Both the position numbers and the translations under genes were made by a program. A stretch of 64,000 nt of DNA from Bicyclus anynana (taxonomy: Eukaryota > Arthropoda > Insecta > Lepidoptera > Nymphalidae): assembly GCF_947172395.1 (NCBI RefSeq), contig NC_069083.1:16152501-16216500 (forward strand), given 5' to 3'. Below are positions 32,710 through 43,179 of this stretch, piece by piece. The notes beneath the pieces are model-generated. The model was given only the letters and a program-made list of their open reading frames with translations, ran no database searches and was not told where the DNA came from. Positions within the stretch are counted from its first letter, which is position 1; each line of letters begins with the position of its first letter.

Positions 32710-32915
32710 AAAATTTTACCTAAGTCAAAATCTCAACTATTTGACCATAGTGGTTGCATAAGAAAACTTTTCACTTGCAAGAAAGAAAATACAGTGCGTA
32801 GGTATAGCAGGTAAGTCCAATTATGCTCTTAATAAATAATGACATCGATCGCTCTTTAAATTATGCAGTGATGTAAGCTCGAACGTAAAAGGTAATAGCG
32901 GTAATGACAACACAT
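32710..32915. other. Non-coding spacer between SINE and MITE
   Basis: No recognisable feature. Confidence 0.4.
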
Positions 32916-32917
32916 TA

Positions 32918-33146
32918 AACCCTCATTCGCACGAGAGTTTTTTTAACGGACGTTAAAAAGCGTTCAATTACAACAAATGCATTCCCAAGTGTATGTTCTC
33001 GAGACAACGTTTTTAAAACACGATGCTTTTTTCGAGCAGTGCTGCATTTTCAATTTTGGCCATTGGAAATAGACCTCCATTAACTTCATACTATATTTGA
33101 ACGCTTATTTAACGTCCGTTAAAATAACTCTCGTGCGAATGAGGGC
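32918..33146. mobile_element. MITE, 229 bp, ~46-bp terminal inverted repeats, TTA duplication
   Basis: The left end CCCTCATTCGCACGAGAG, then TTTAACGGACGTTAAAAAGC, is inverted at the right as TTTAACGTCCGTTAAAATAA, CTCTCGTGCGAATGAGGG. TTA flanks at 32915-32917 and 33147-33149. The 3-bp TTA duplication suggests a PIF/Harbinger-derived MITE. It is non-coding. Confidence 0.85.
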
Positions 33147-33149
33147 TTA

Positions 33150-33665
33150 GGAGTATTAAATTACATTTGAAATGTGGGCGAGCCATCGCAAAAGCCAGCA
33201 AGACTCATAGCCAGCTTTCCTCAGCTTCGTCTATCCTGAAATGGACATTATGTACGTCTGTCGCCTACGCCATAACATCACCGACCGCGGCATATAATAC
33301 CAACTTTAATAAATTCATTTTAAATTTATTATAAGTATAGATTAGTCAAGGATATTTCATTACAATGGAATACAAAAACAGTTAAAGCTTACGTTTAATA
33401 ATCAAATTGTGCCCAATTAATTTCGAATTCATACGAGATACGAGTATATTTAACATACAGTTTGTTTAATGCCACGTTGCATAAATAAGCTAATGACTAT
33501 AACACCCCGTATAGGTTCGAAATTCTAGTAGGATACAAACCTACAATAAACGAGAGTTTCTAGTAGTTTTCCTATACCATTGTTATGGAAAACACTCACA
33601 ATTTTTTTAATTAAATAAAGTACCTGCTATTTGTTTACAATTAATTCCGCGTACAATAGAACATT
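33150..33665. other. Non-coding stretch, unclassified
   Basis: AT-rich, with no recognised feature. Confidence 0.4.
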
Positions 33666-33699
33666 GGCTATAAAAATTCACCTTTACTATTCATAACGA

Positions 33700-33890
33700 A
33701 AGTATAACTGGTGTTCGGGGAGCGTGAATGCGCAAATTTAAGGGCGCAGTCGATGTAAACAAGAGGCAGGGGTCGTGGGCCCCGTGCTAGGGGATGCCGC
33801 GGGCGGTGACGTCACGGGCGCCAGGGCGACTCGGGCCGTCTCAACCGGGGCTCAGGTTGGGACGCGCCCGACTAGACGGAGGGATACGGT
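33700..33890. other. GC-rich, CpG-rich island
   Basis: A sharp rise in GC in an otherwise AT-rich window, for example GGGGATGCCGCGGGCGGTGA then CGTCACGGGCGCCAGGGC, with a TGACGTCA cAMP-response-like palindrome at about 33807-33814. A GGCTATAAAAATTC box lies upstream at 33666. It could be a promoter or first exon. The 62-codon frame starting at 33794 has no domain. Confidence 0.35.
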
Positions 33891-34065
33891 TTAAAAGCTC
33901 ATACATGCAATTCCTTTTAGCTCAGTATCCATTAATGTTCAGTTTACGTAGGTTTTTGGCCAAAAATACAATTATACTATAAAATACGGCTACTTTATTA
34001 TAATAGCCGTGCATAACGAGCCTGTGTGTTCTTTTTCTAGGCCTGAATACATCACGGGCATATAG

Positions 34066-34250
34066 TCTAAGGTCCGTATTAGAAACGACTTTCACCCATC
34101 TGTTTAATGGATGAAAAGTGGACTTAATATAAAATTTTAATTAATTTAAAATTAGTTAAAAAATAATATAAGAATAGTATAATATAATAGCGAGTAGGCT
34201 GCCTCAAAAAGTACTGGTCAAAGTATTCTTAATGATAGATATTCTTAATG
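34066..34250. mobile_element. MITE fragment of the family at 14147-14581
   Basis: The left arm GTCCGTATTAGAAACGACTT then CACCCATCTGTTTAATGGAT and a later GCGAGTAGGCTGCCTCAAAA match the long-TIR MITE. The outer right arm is missing. Confidence 0.6.
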
Positions 34251-34253
34251 ATT

Positions 34254-34394
34254 TGATTGTTTGTTTTTTGCATTGGCTCTGAAACTACTGAACTGATTCT
34301 TTCACTGTTGGATACCTACAGTATCCCAGGGTGATATAAACTATATTTTATCATCGTATTCCCACGGGAACAAGAACCACGCGGGCGAAACGAG
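34254..34394 (+). mobile_element. Helitron-like/MINE-type short element, type A/B, truncated
   Basis: GAAACTACTGAACTGATTCT, TCGTATTCCCACGGGAACAA and ACCACGCGGGCGAAACGAG are present. The CTAGT terminus is lost. Confidence 0.55.
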
Positions 34395-34859
34395 TTCGAA
34401 TTTGAAACGAAAAATCATATTCATTCCACTGTTCTGTTGAAGATATGTTGCTTTCAAATTAAAACATTAACGTATTAGAAACGATTAAATTTGTCAACCA
34501 AAAACACTGAGTTATAAATAACATAGCGAATATCCATCTACCACTGAAAAGAACAATCTGCCAATGACTAGTGTAAAAAATAGACAGCTCATAAACTAAT
34601 TAGGTACACCTACACATTACCGCGATTTCGAAAATGAACGGGCACGTTAGCGTAATACCTGGCGCGGCTGCAGGAATGAGCACTAATGAAATTCCACTAC
34701 GGTGAACTTGGAAGCAAGCGACTTGGAAAATTAATATAAATTTCTTCTCAAAATTATGTTTCGGTCGTGTTTCTTATATCGTGGTAGTTTATAGAATTCG
34801 CCGCGATTGATTCAATATCAGGAAATAAAAGAAAGAAGAAAAATGTTTATTCATACAAT

Positions 34860-35060
34860 ACTAGCGGAGGTTAGCGACTTCGTCAGTCTTTTGACCGCCT
34901 TAATCCCTCTCGCAAAATCCATTCTTACAGGATGTCTTACTAAAACCTTTTGTACAAAACACACATTTAAAAACCCCCATCCAATTCAAATCATTACCCA
35001 ACGCACAAGCATAAAGGAGTCCTATAGAACCTCCTATATTGAGGTAGGTTATAAAAAAAG
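34860..35060 (-). mobile_element. Helitron-like short element fragment, type C variant
   Basis: It begins CTAGCGGAGGTTAGCGACTT then CGTCAGTC and CGCCTTAATCCC, matching the end variant at 27901-28063. The interior is diverged. A 96-codon frame overlaps it and is not called a gene. Confidence 0.35.
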
Positions 35061-35104
35061 TTCGAAGAATTCTTGTAGGAATAATAGATTCCGTTGAATA
35101 AACA

Positions 35105-36540
35105 AGGGAATAGCAATTGTCTCGTCAAATTAAATACTCAAAGGTACGAGCATTTCTCAACGAATTCTGGCATTGTCAAGTTGTAAAAGAATTTATTTCT
35201 CTTTTACATTAAACGCGCCCGTCTGCGAAACGTAAGACAATACTTGAAGCATTTTTTCGTTAATTAATCATAAACGAGCCTGGAAAATAATTTTTCGACT
35301 GCAAACTTTTATTAAACTTCGTAGTAATTACGGGTCTTATCTTACAATTTTCGTTATTAATTAAGCAAGGTATAATGGATTCTTAATAAAGTATTTAACG
35401 ATCACAGAAAGTTTATCGTCTTAATTATTTTTCAAAAGTAAGTAAGTACCTATAGGAAATTAAAGTGTATTATTAATATTATCTGTGTATGAATCAACTA
35501 TTTTTTGTATGATGATATCAAAATATCAGTTTTATTTTTTTCGCTCAGAAACTTTTTACATTACTATTAATTATTTTATCGATTTTGTTCTCTAAAGAAT
35601 TTAAGTAACGCATAGAACATTTCGAATGCAAATAAAACAAAATCATTAATTACACTTAAGTCCTCCTGTGTTTACATAAGTTAAGACTTAAACTATGACA
35701 CATTTAACTATTTTGTTAATAGTGGACATTCAATGTCGCATTGGCTCCATACCTATAGGGTTAAATTAAACAATAATCTATTATTACAGAGGTCATCAAA
35801 CCTTGATTGAGGCCAACGACGTACGTATTATTCGATTGTTAAGATACTAAGTATCTCCATTGCATTTATAGAGACCTAACTTAATTTTATCTACAGGTAC
35901 TTTTTTTATTGTCGAGCGCATAAAATAAATGGTAAAGGTAACAATAGGGATGATGACAGTTTTTTAAATTGTATATAAATTAAGAGTATACTAATAGTAA
36001 AGCAATTTTGTAAAAGGAACAGGGTATCTGCGATCATTACTTTCGGAGCTACAGGGATTTAAAGAGTCAGATTTGCGGCGCTGCCACGGATCCCTGAAAA
36101 ACGCCCCATACAAAATGGCTCGAAATAATGACGTCATAGGCAATGTAATGATCGTTAGATTTGTATGCGCGTTCAAACAAAATTACTAATATCTTTGTTA
36201 TTTGTGCGTTTATGCTTATAGTTCATATATTAAAAAATGTCACATTTAATGTAAGGAAGCTAAAACTGTATAAATTTTCATCTAATTACGATAAAATATT
36301 TTTAATAGTTTTTGAAATTTTATAATCTCATTTATTTTGCAAATATCCAGACAATCTTTGCTTTTTATGTATAAATTATTTAACATTGACCCTATTTACC
36401 CGAATGTATCATAAAAATCAATATATTCAAACCTAGTCATCATCCCCATTGTCCGACTTCGCCTGGTGATTACCTACACTAGCTAAATATTGAATTAAAT
36501 TATATAAAATTTAAAGAAATTAATGATAACTATACAATAC
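35105..36540. other. Non-coding stretch, mostly unclassified
   Basis: The segment at 36028-36165 (GCGATCATTAC ... GTAATGATCG, containing GGCGCTGCCACGGATCCCTG) has short inverted ends and may be a decayed repeat. The rest is AT-rich. Confidence 0.35.
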
Positions 36541-36546
36541 ACATAT

Positions 36547-36903
36547 GTCGCTAACTATGGACCTCATAAGAATGCTCAGAGTTACACAGCGGGCGATGGA
36601 ACAAGCTATGCTAGTACCTCTGCGTGATCGAATCAGAAATGAGGAGATCCGCAGAAGAGTCAAAGTCACCGACATAGCTCAACGAGTCGCGAAGCTAAAG
36701 TGGCGTTGGGCGGGGCACATTGTTCAAAGAGCCGATGGACGTTGGGGTCCCAAGCTGCTGGAATGGCGACCCCCAGACAAGGTGGACTGACGACATCAAG
36801 CAGTCGCAGGGATTCGCTGGATGCTGGCGGCTCGAGACCGTTGTCTTTGGAAGTCCATGTCCGTGCAAGAGGCCTAAGTCCATTGTCCAGCAGTCTATAC
36901 ATA
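36547..36903 (+). pseudogene. RTE-type LINE ORF C-terminus, 5'-truncated, deleted
   Basis: One frame reads LRDRIRNEEIRRRVKVTDIA then QRVAKLKWRWAGHI and GRWGPKLLEWRP, the characteristic C-terminal tail of lepidopteran RTE-like reverse-transcriptase proteins. About 40 nt that normally encode the R-S-V-G-R-P segment are missing, which shifts the frame. The remaining IKQSQGFAGCW-type sequence is then in other frames. Related copies lie at 48266, 57799 and 59048. Confidence 0.85.
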
Positions 36904-36909
36904 TCACTA

Positions 36910-37660
36910 CATTTTCTCAAATATATCTACCTTAAGTAGGAGTTGAATCAATATCAGGTACTGAACCGACGCGACGTATGGAATTTTTTTACAGATATCT
37001 ATTTGAAGCTATTCCTTTAATAAAAACTATATAGGTACTTACTTATGAATAATTACACTATGTATTCTATTCCCTTTATGTACCCTTCTTCTAGATATCG
37101 TTGAAACTCTGTATTATTTTTGACATTGGATACGAAACACGTAGATAAAGTTATCATGAGTTTTTCCCAATATCTAATAACGAAGAAGTTACTTCCACAC
37201 TCTTCGGATAAATATAAAAAACAATCATATTCCACGCAGCGCCTTCACTGCCTGATTAGAATATTGGAATTTATTCATGAAGTCCAAAATATCTTATTCG
37301 GGCCTCGCAAGCACGTAACTCGTGAGGCAAAAGAATTGGAAACGCCAAAAAATTATAGGGGGCGAATGAATTCAAATGTTACCACATTACCGAAATGTAG
37401 CGGAATATTTTATTATGGTAGAAACACGTACTTTTCTGCACAATACATCCCTCCCTCAGTTCACGCCACGCGATGTTTGGTAAGTAAAACGAAATGGTAT
37501 AGTATTTTGCATAGGTTTTGGATGTTTAGTAATGAGTGTGTGATGCGAATCTTAAAACTATAGTTCTTATTGACGGGCGGAAGAATTAATTGTTTATGTC
37601 CAGTTAATTATTTATGTACCTACTGACTTTTGTTCTTCCCTCATTAGGGCCTGACGGAAT
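36910..37660. other. Non-coding stretch with a 147-codon open frame of unknown status
   Basis: An open frame at 37120-37563 (+) encodes no motif I recognise. It contains a strong donor-like sequence TTTG|GTAAGT at about 37479. It could be chance or part of an unrecognised exon. Confidence 0.25.
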
Positions 37661-37662
37661 AC

Positions 37663-37707
37663 CTCATGTATTCAGAACAATAGCTAATATTGTTCTGAAT
37701 ACATGAG
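37663..37707. repeat. Perfect 20-bp hairpin with 5-nt loop
   Basis: CTCATGTATTCAGAACAATA is followed by GCTAA and then by its exact complement. The compact perfect palindrome is compatible with a foldback insertion. Confidence 0.6.
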
Positions 37708-37904
37708 TCAATAAAAAAGGTAATTTTTTTTGGCACAACACATTTTCTAGTATTAAAATTTAGTTCTAAGATATTATTAGTTAGTTATGTGTTGTGCTAA
37801 CAAATAAATAATTTCTATTATATTCTATTTTGCATTTACTCCACACTTCAGGAGATCTGATGAATCAGTTAGGCTGAATGCATAAAGTTGTAATTGGGCA
37901 TACA

Positions 37905-38007
37905 CTTAGATTATTGTCTGAAATAACACAAAAACTACCTTTTATCACAATATTTCTACGGAAACAGAACCTACGCGGGTGTAACCGCAGGCCATAGCCT
38001 AGTAGTG
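37905..38007 (+). mobile_element. Helitron-like short element fragment
   Basis: Retains CTACGGAAACAGAACCTACG, CGGGTGTAACCGCAGGCCA and a CCTAGTAG end. It is strongly diverged. Confidence 0.4.
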
Positions 38008-38009
38008 GC

Positions 38010-39705
38010 TACACAAACGCATACATGAAAAACAACCTGTATAATAATACAATAGGCATAAAACAAATTGCATTTTGCATTTAATTGCGCCGACTGGTGA
38101 CGGCGTCACATGTTTGTATTTGTACAACCTTGAGAGAAACAGGGACCTTGCCTACAAAGTGGGTCAACTCGTGTTTAATGAACATTTCACGTTAGCTCTT
38201 AGCTGTTTGTTGAAAGAATTCTGGAAATTAAGCTAATCCTTATACGTGCTACGAGTAGGTACATCAGAAAATTATTTCCAGGGTCGAAAGGTAAACCGTT
38301 GGTTTGCCTATAATGCACGCCATTGACGATCATCTTCTTCGCTGCCGTCTGCGCTGCAGAAACGTGAGAAAAATTTACCGTCAATGGCTGACTTAACGAA
38401 GTCGAACATACAACGTCAGATGCTCTCAAAATATAAGATTTTTCTACTATACAGCAAATGCCTACATTACAAGTAGCAGCGTGGTGGATCTAAGCTCCGT
38501 ATTCCAATCATTATTAATTTATACTATAGCGATAGAGTCGCTTATTTAGCGTCTCCGTCTCGTATTGAACTCACACATTTACTTACTTGCATTTTATATT
38601 TATCTATATATAGTTTTTACGCTTCCTAAACACACGACTCGACATTGTAGACAATACTTAGGTATTATGTGTTTAAATAAATTTCGCTGATTATGAAGCG
38701 ACTAAATGAATACGAGATAATTATGCAAATTTGTCTCAGTTTTGATGCGCTAGTGCCCTATCTCTAGAATAAAATATCATTGAAATATCCGCCCACATGG
38801 AGGGAGGTTTGGTAGTGGGCGCTATAATGATGACGATCATGACGTGTAACGATTTAAGAGTGTGCAATATGTAATTTGGTGGTTACAAATGGTTCTGGAT
38901 CTCAGATTCTGGAAAAGTTAGGAGCCTGATATTTGGGTAAATGATATTTCAAAGTGTTAGCTTCGTTATGATTATACAAAATACACAATGTGTAAATCTC
39001 AGGAAAAGCAAACTTATTTTCTTAAATTTTTGTTTTGTATAGAAAATTAGGTATATGTATATTTAGAAACATGGCCATTTTGTTTTTCGTTATGTTGTTT
39101 AATTTACTTGCAATTAGGTAAAAATGGTTTTGGCGCTCACGTCATAAAATTTGCGTCGCGCGTCAATCGCTCCGTGCTTTTCACTCACGTGAAAGTCATA
39201 ATTCGGCGTTTCGTTTGCGCTTCGAATTTTATCCATATCGTACCGACGCGCTGCGCGCTCTTAAATGGTTGACTGTTTCGTCTATAAAAAGAAATGTACG
39301 GTTATATTTCCTTTTAAAAATAGATTGAGTCAATAGTAAATAAGGCTTATACCTACTTTCTTATAAATATCAAAAGCCGGTGTACAAACTCGATGACGTC
39401 AACAGAGACCTGAGTGTTTTCAATTTCTTCAGCTGAGTCACCCGTCTAGCCGGGCTCAATACGCCATACATATTTACTAGGGTCCGCGATTGCATTACGG
39501 ATTCCACTCAGCGTTTCTTAGGAAATGAGACAATGGACAAGCGTGTGCGAAATGTACGATAGCCACCTTAATTCCTTGTCCACCATCGGAAGTTACTTCG
39601 GCTGCATATCCGAGTGTAATGTAAAGACTTAATAAGGCAAGCAATAGCATCCATATCATAAATCACATTTTTAAGGAACAAAGAAACCTAAAGTATACCT
39701 ACTTA
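38010..39705. other. Non-coding stretch, unclassified
   Basis: No exon or repeat recognised. The part 39120-39300 is less AT-rich (TTGCGTCGCGCGTCAATCGC) but shows no specific signal. Confidence 0.4.
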
Positions 39706-39711
39706 TGTATG

Positions 39712-40037
39712 TTTTTTTTTTTATTCTTTACAAGTTAGCCCTTGACTACAATCTCACCTGATGGTAAGTGATGATGCAATCTAAGATGGAAGCGGGCTAA
39801 CTTGTTAAGGGGAGGATGAAAATTCACACCCCTTTCTGTTTCTACACGGCATCGTACCGGAACGCTAAATCGCTTGGCGGTACGTCTTTGCCGGTAGGGT
39901 GGTAACTAGCCACGGCGGAAGCCTCCCACCAGCCAGACCTAGACCAATTAAGAAAATCTCAATCGGCCCAGCCGGGAATCGAACCCAGGACCTCCGTCTT
40001 GTAAATCCACCGCGCATACCACTGCGCCACGGAGGCC
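39712..40037 (-). repeat. Metulj-like SINE (family 1), full length
   Basis: Complete from poly-T to the head GGCCTCCGTGGCGCAGTGG at 40037. Both box A (GGCGCAGTGGTATGCGC) and box B (GGGTTCGATTCCC) can be read on the minus strand. This is the best-preserved copy and could serve as the family reference within the window. Confidence 0.93.
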
Positions 40038-40039
40038 GT

Positions 40040-40815
40040 CAAAAATGTAATAGTAGAATACTCTTTCTATCGTCACCGCGACTATAGAAGCTTCACGTTA
40101 GGAATCTACATAATATAAGTAAGTACATTTTAGGATTTAGGGGTCTATGAATTGGCATTATGTGGTATATGAGTAATTGATCGTTGCAAAGCAGGAACAC
40201 AATTAATATGCACGTAGGTACCGTTGCTACGAGTAAGACCGTTGCAAAAGCCTTTAAAATTTACTCCTAATGTAGAATTTCTGTGGTGATCAGAAGTAAG
40301 AACGTACGAGTATAATCTATATAACAGAATAAAAATAGTCTGATATAATTGTTTAAAACATAAAGTTAGAATTATAATTACCATACCGCCGAAGTCTACA
40401 CAGAAAACTCCATTCAAATACATAGTTACCTGAAACAAAGAAACATAAAAACCAATTACAAAAAGTCTATATTAGAAAGTTCATAACACAGTGCGCTGTG
40501 AATGACATCATTCGTTTAGTCCGCGTCCCAAATTCCGTTGAAAAGATCGACTTGCATTCAGTAAAAGCCTTTGAAATCTCGCAGTCTCCCATTTGAACTC
40601 GCGACTATTTGAATTTCAACGAGTATTTTCATACGCGGGGAAGTTATAAAGCGAAATTTCACAAGCTCAAAGCGCCTGTTCACATCGAAGAAGCTGTAGC
40701 GATAACATGGTTTTAGGTCGAGAAAGTTAACGAAGATAGAGAGCTTTGCCTAGATAGAATTTTTTGATAATATTATCCGATAGAAGTCCACAGCTAAACA
40801 TAATAACGCTTTTAT
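40040..40815. other. Non-coding stretch, unclassified
   Basis: No recognised feature. Confidence 0.4.
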
Positions 40816-40820
40816 ATGGA

Positions 40821-41051
40821 ACTAGCGGACGCCCGCGACTTCGTTCGCGTGGAATTCAGTTTTTCACAAATTCCGCGGGAAACATGCGTTTTTCCGGGAT
40901 AAAAAGTATTTAACAGCCTGTGTTAATCTGTGTTATTTTATAATCTTATTACCATTCCAAACTTCAGTCAAATCGGTTTAGCAGCCGCAGTGTAAAGAAG
41001 GAACAAACATACTTACACACACACACAAACTTTCGCCTTTTAATATTAGTG
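40821..41051 (-). mobile_element. Helitron-like/MINE-type short element, type C, near complete
   Basis: ACTAGCGGACGCCCGCGACT, GTGGAATTCAGTTTTTCACA, GGGATAAAAAGTATTTAACA, an (AC)n run and the start ACTTTCGCCTTTTAATATTA. It is the clearest example of both ends of type C. Confidence 0.75.
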
Positions 41052-41184
41052 TTAAAGAGTGATATTAAATAGAACGGCCCTGCGAAGTTTCATAGTCGGT
41101 TCAGGTGGACTAACTGGTATGACCGATACTAGATGAACTGACTACGAAACTTTTTCGATTTCTTCGGTTTGTTGCTCTGACTAA

Positions 41185-41345
41185 CACTGGCGCTTTTAGG
41201 CCGTGGTCGAAAGTCCACCACTTTGAGAACCCAACATTTTTGGTCACACAGTCACACTATGACTCGTTGAACTACGCAGCGGACAATGGATCAAGCTATC
41301 TATCTATACGCGGAGGATCTTAGCATGATCGACTTCAGTATAAAT
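41185..41345. pseudogene. Degenerate RTE LINE fragments in opposite orientations
   Basis: TCGAAAGTCCACCACTTTGA, GAACCCAACAT and ATGACTCGTTGAACTA resemble the RTE C-terminus on the minus strand. GCAGCGGACAATGGATCAAG resembles the RTE segment upstream of it on the plus strand. The opposed arrangement resembles that at 59048-59607, but the copy is old. Confidence 0.4.
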
Positions 41346-41349
41346 TCTT

Positions 41350-42900
41350 AAATTGGATTATGTACTTTTATTTTCAAGTCTCATCTCATCTCAAAAAAAG
41401 CCTATATTTCTCCAAACACAGCTCTTATTAAAATTGCATGATAGTCAGTTAAAAATAAAATCAACGCAACCCAAACGCGATTCGCGGTTCAACGTGACCT
41501 CAGCTTAAAAACAATAATTGTGAACTCGAAATAACTAATTAATATGCATTAATTTCATGAATTTATTTAAAATTAGCGTTTGTATTGATATACCGTGTAT
41601 TTTAAATAGAGCCGGGCATTTGCGGACCTATTTAAACATTCTCGTGTTAATTTCTATGTAAAGTGCTTTAAAAATAATACCTATTTTTGTTAACGGCCAA
41701 AATACGTAAAATTAACTATTGGACCATTGGACTCAAAGTTTTTATAATAATAGAGATATGCCACAAGCGCGTCAAAGCTCAGGCGAACAAAAGCGGCTAA
41801 TTGTCTTAATTTCATTGAGTCAAAAAGTTATAGACAAATAATACCTATACAATGTCGAGTGTTCAGGAACTGTAAAAATTGTATATAATATGAGTAAATA
41901 TGTTATGAAATTAAACACAAAATTGAGCATGTATGCGCTCAGACGAGTAGTTAAATTGGAATAACTTTTTGCAGTGATCTAAAGTATAAAATATCGTTGA
42001 TTGGAATGGCTAAACAGTTGACTTAGATCGTATATTACACTATTAGGTACGAGTAGGTATTGTAATACGAAAGTTCAAGTAACGCAGTCTGTTTGTTACC
42101 TTGTCTGACTTGAACCGCAAACTATCTTAAATTGTGAATTTTAACATTCGATTGAATCGTTTGCCAATCATCGAATCACAAATGCCTTTGTCCAAATCAC
42201 ACAAATATATAAAGGGTTCCACAAAACCCCGCAAGGGAGCTTATCTACTCGTATACTGGTGGGTACGCAATTGCATCCAACGAAATGACGTCCACGGGAA
42301 GAGAGGCGAAATACGTTCAGTAGTTATTTATCCACCAAATCCCATTATTCCCCTTTAATCCAATCGAATCCGTCGCCGTAGCGACTGCTGTGCAAACACA
42401 GTGACGTATAGTCAAGTTAAACTTGTCGTCCAAGATGTTAAATCATTAACAGATAGGACAAATAGACGAAATATATGAGATAAGTGACAATACTCCGTGA
42501 TTTTGTCACAGATAAAACAAAACATGTAAAATTCCTGTTCACATTACGAGTAGGTACATCATCAAGGATATTATTGTTATCATCCGCTAGTATCCAAATA
42601 ACTTCATTCATTCCCAAAGTAATATTTTTCAAAGTAATATTATTTAAAGTTAATTTTATCATTTTCTTTTATCTAAGCCTTACTCTATATTGATCACTCT
42701 ACCAATAAGGAAAATCTCTGTGGCAGATATCGATCTACGGCGCAACGACTTTAGAGATGTCACTCACTTGATCGACATATCCCTTTGAGTTTATTGGTGA
42801 AACAAATATTGGTGACAACGAATAGAGGAAAAGGAACACTATATAGTCCTTTTCACTTTATATCCAAGGAATAGTTACACATTAGTTAATTAATAATGCA
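41350..42900. other. Non-coding stretch, unclassified
   Basis: No exon or repeat family recognised. Confidence 0.4.
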
Positions 42901-42906
42901 GTCTAA

Positions 42907-43176
42907 GGCCAGCCGCATACACTCGTTTTCCTAATGCGTAATTTCCGTACCGTAGACTTTACGTTTTTCTTCATTCGGAATGTACTCGTACAAGTACGTT
43001 GTTGCAAGGGCTCGCTCATTCATTACGTATACGCGCGGAATTTCTTACGTCCGGAAAAAACGCACATGTGCGTCATTTACTTAATCCAGTTTTTATTGAT
43101 TTCATGCATTCGTTTTACCGAACACGGAAAACAGATTCGGAAAAGTAATACGGAAAACGAGTATATGCGGCCGGTC
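42907..43176. mobile_element. MITE, 270 bp, with TAA duplication
   Basis: The left end GGCCAGCCGCATACACTCGT then TTTCCTAATGCG is inverted at the right as CGGAAAACGAGTATATGCGG then CCGGTC. TAA flanks both sides (42904-42906, 43177-43179). The 3-bp duplication and GGCC-like end fit a PIF/Harbinger-type non-autonomous element. The 81-codon frame inside it is incidental. Confidence 0.85.
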
Positions 43177-43179
43177 TAA

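Noticed and set aside
36666..36939. Several overlapping open frames on both strands
   Set aside because: All are shadows of the RTE LINE C-terminal remnant at 36547-36903.
39899..40087. Functional tRNA gene suggested by box A and box B
   Set aside because: The boxes belong to the SINE head. No paired acceptor stem or normal tRNA length is present, and the same head recurs in other SINE copies.
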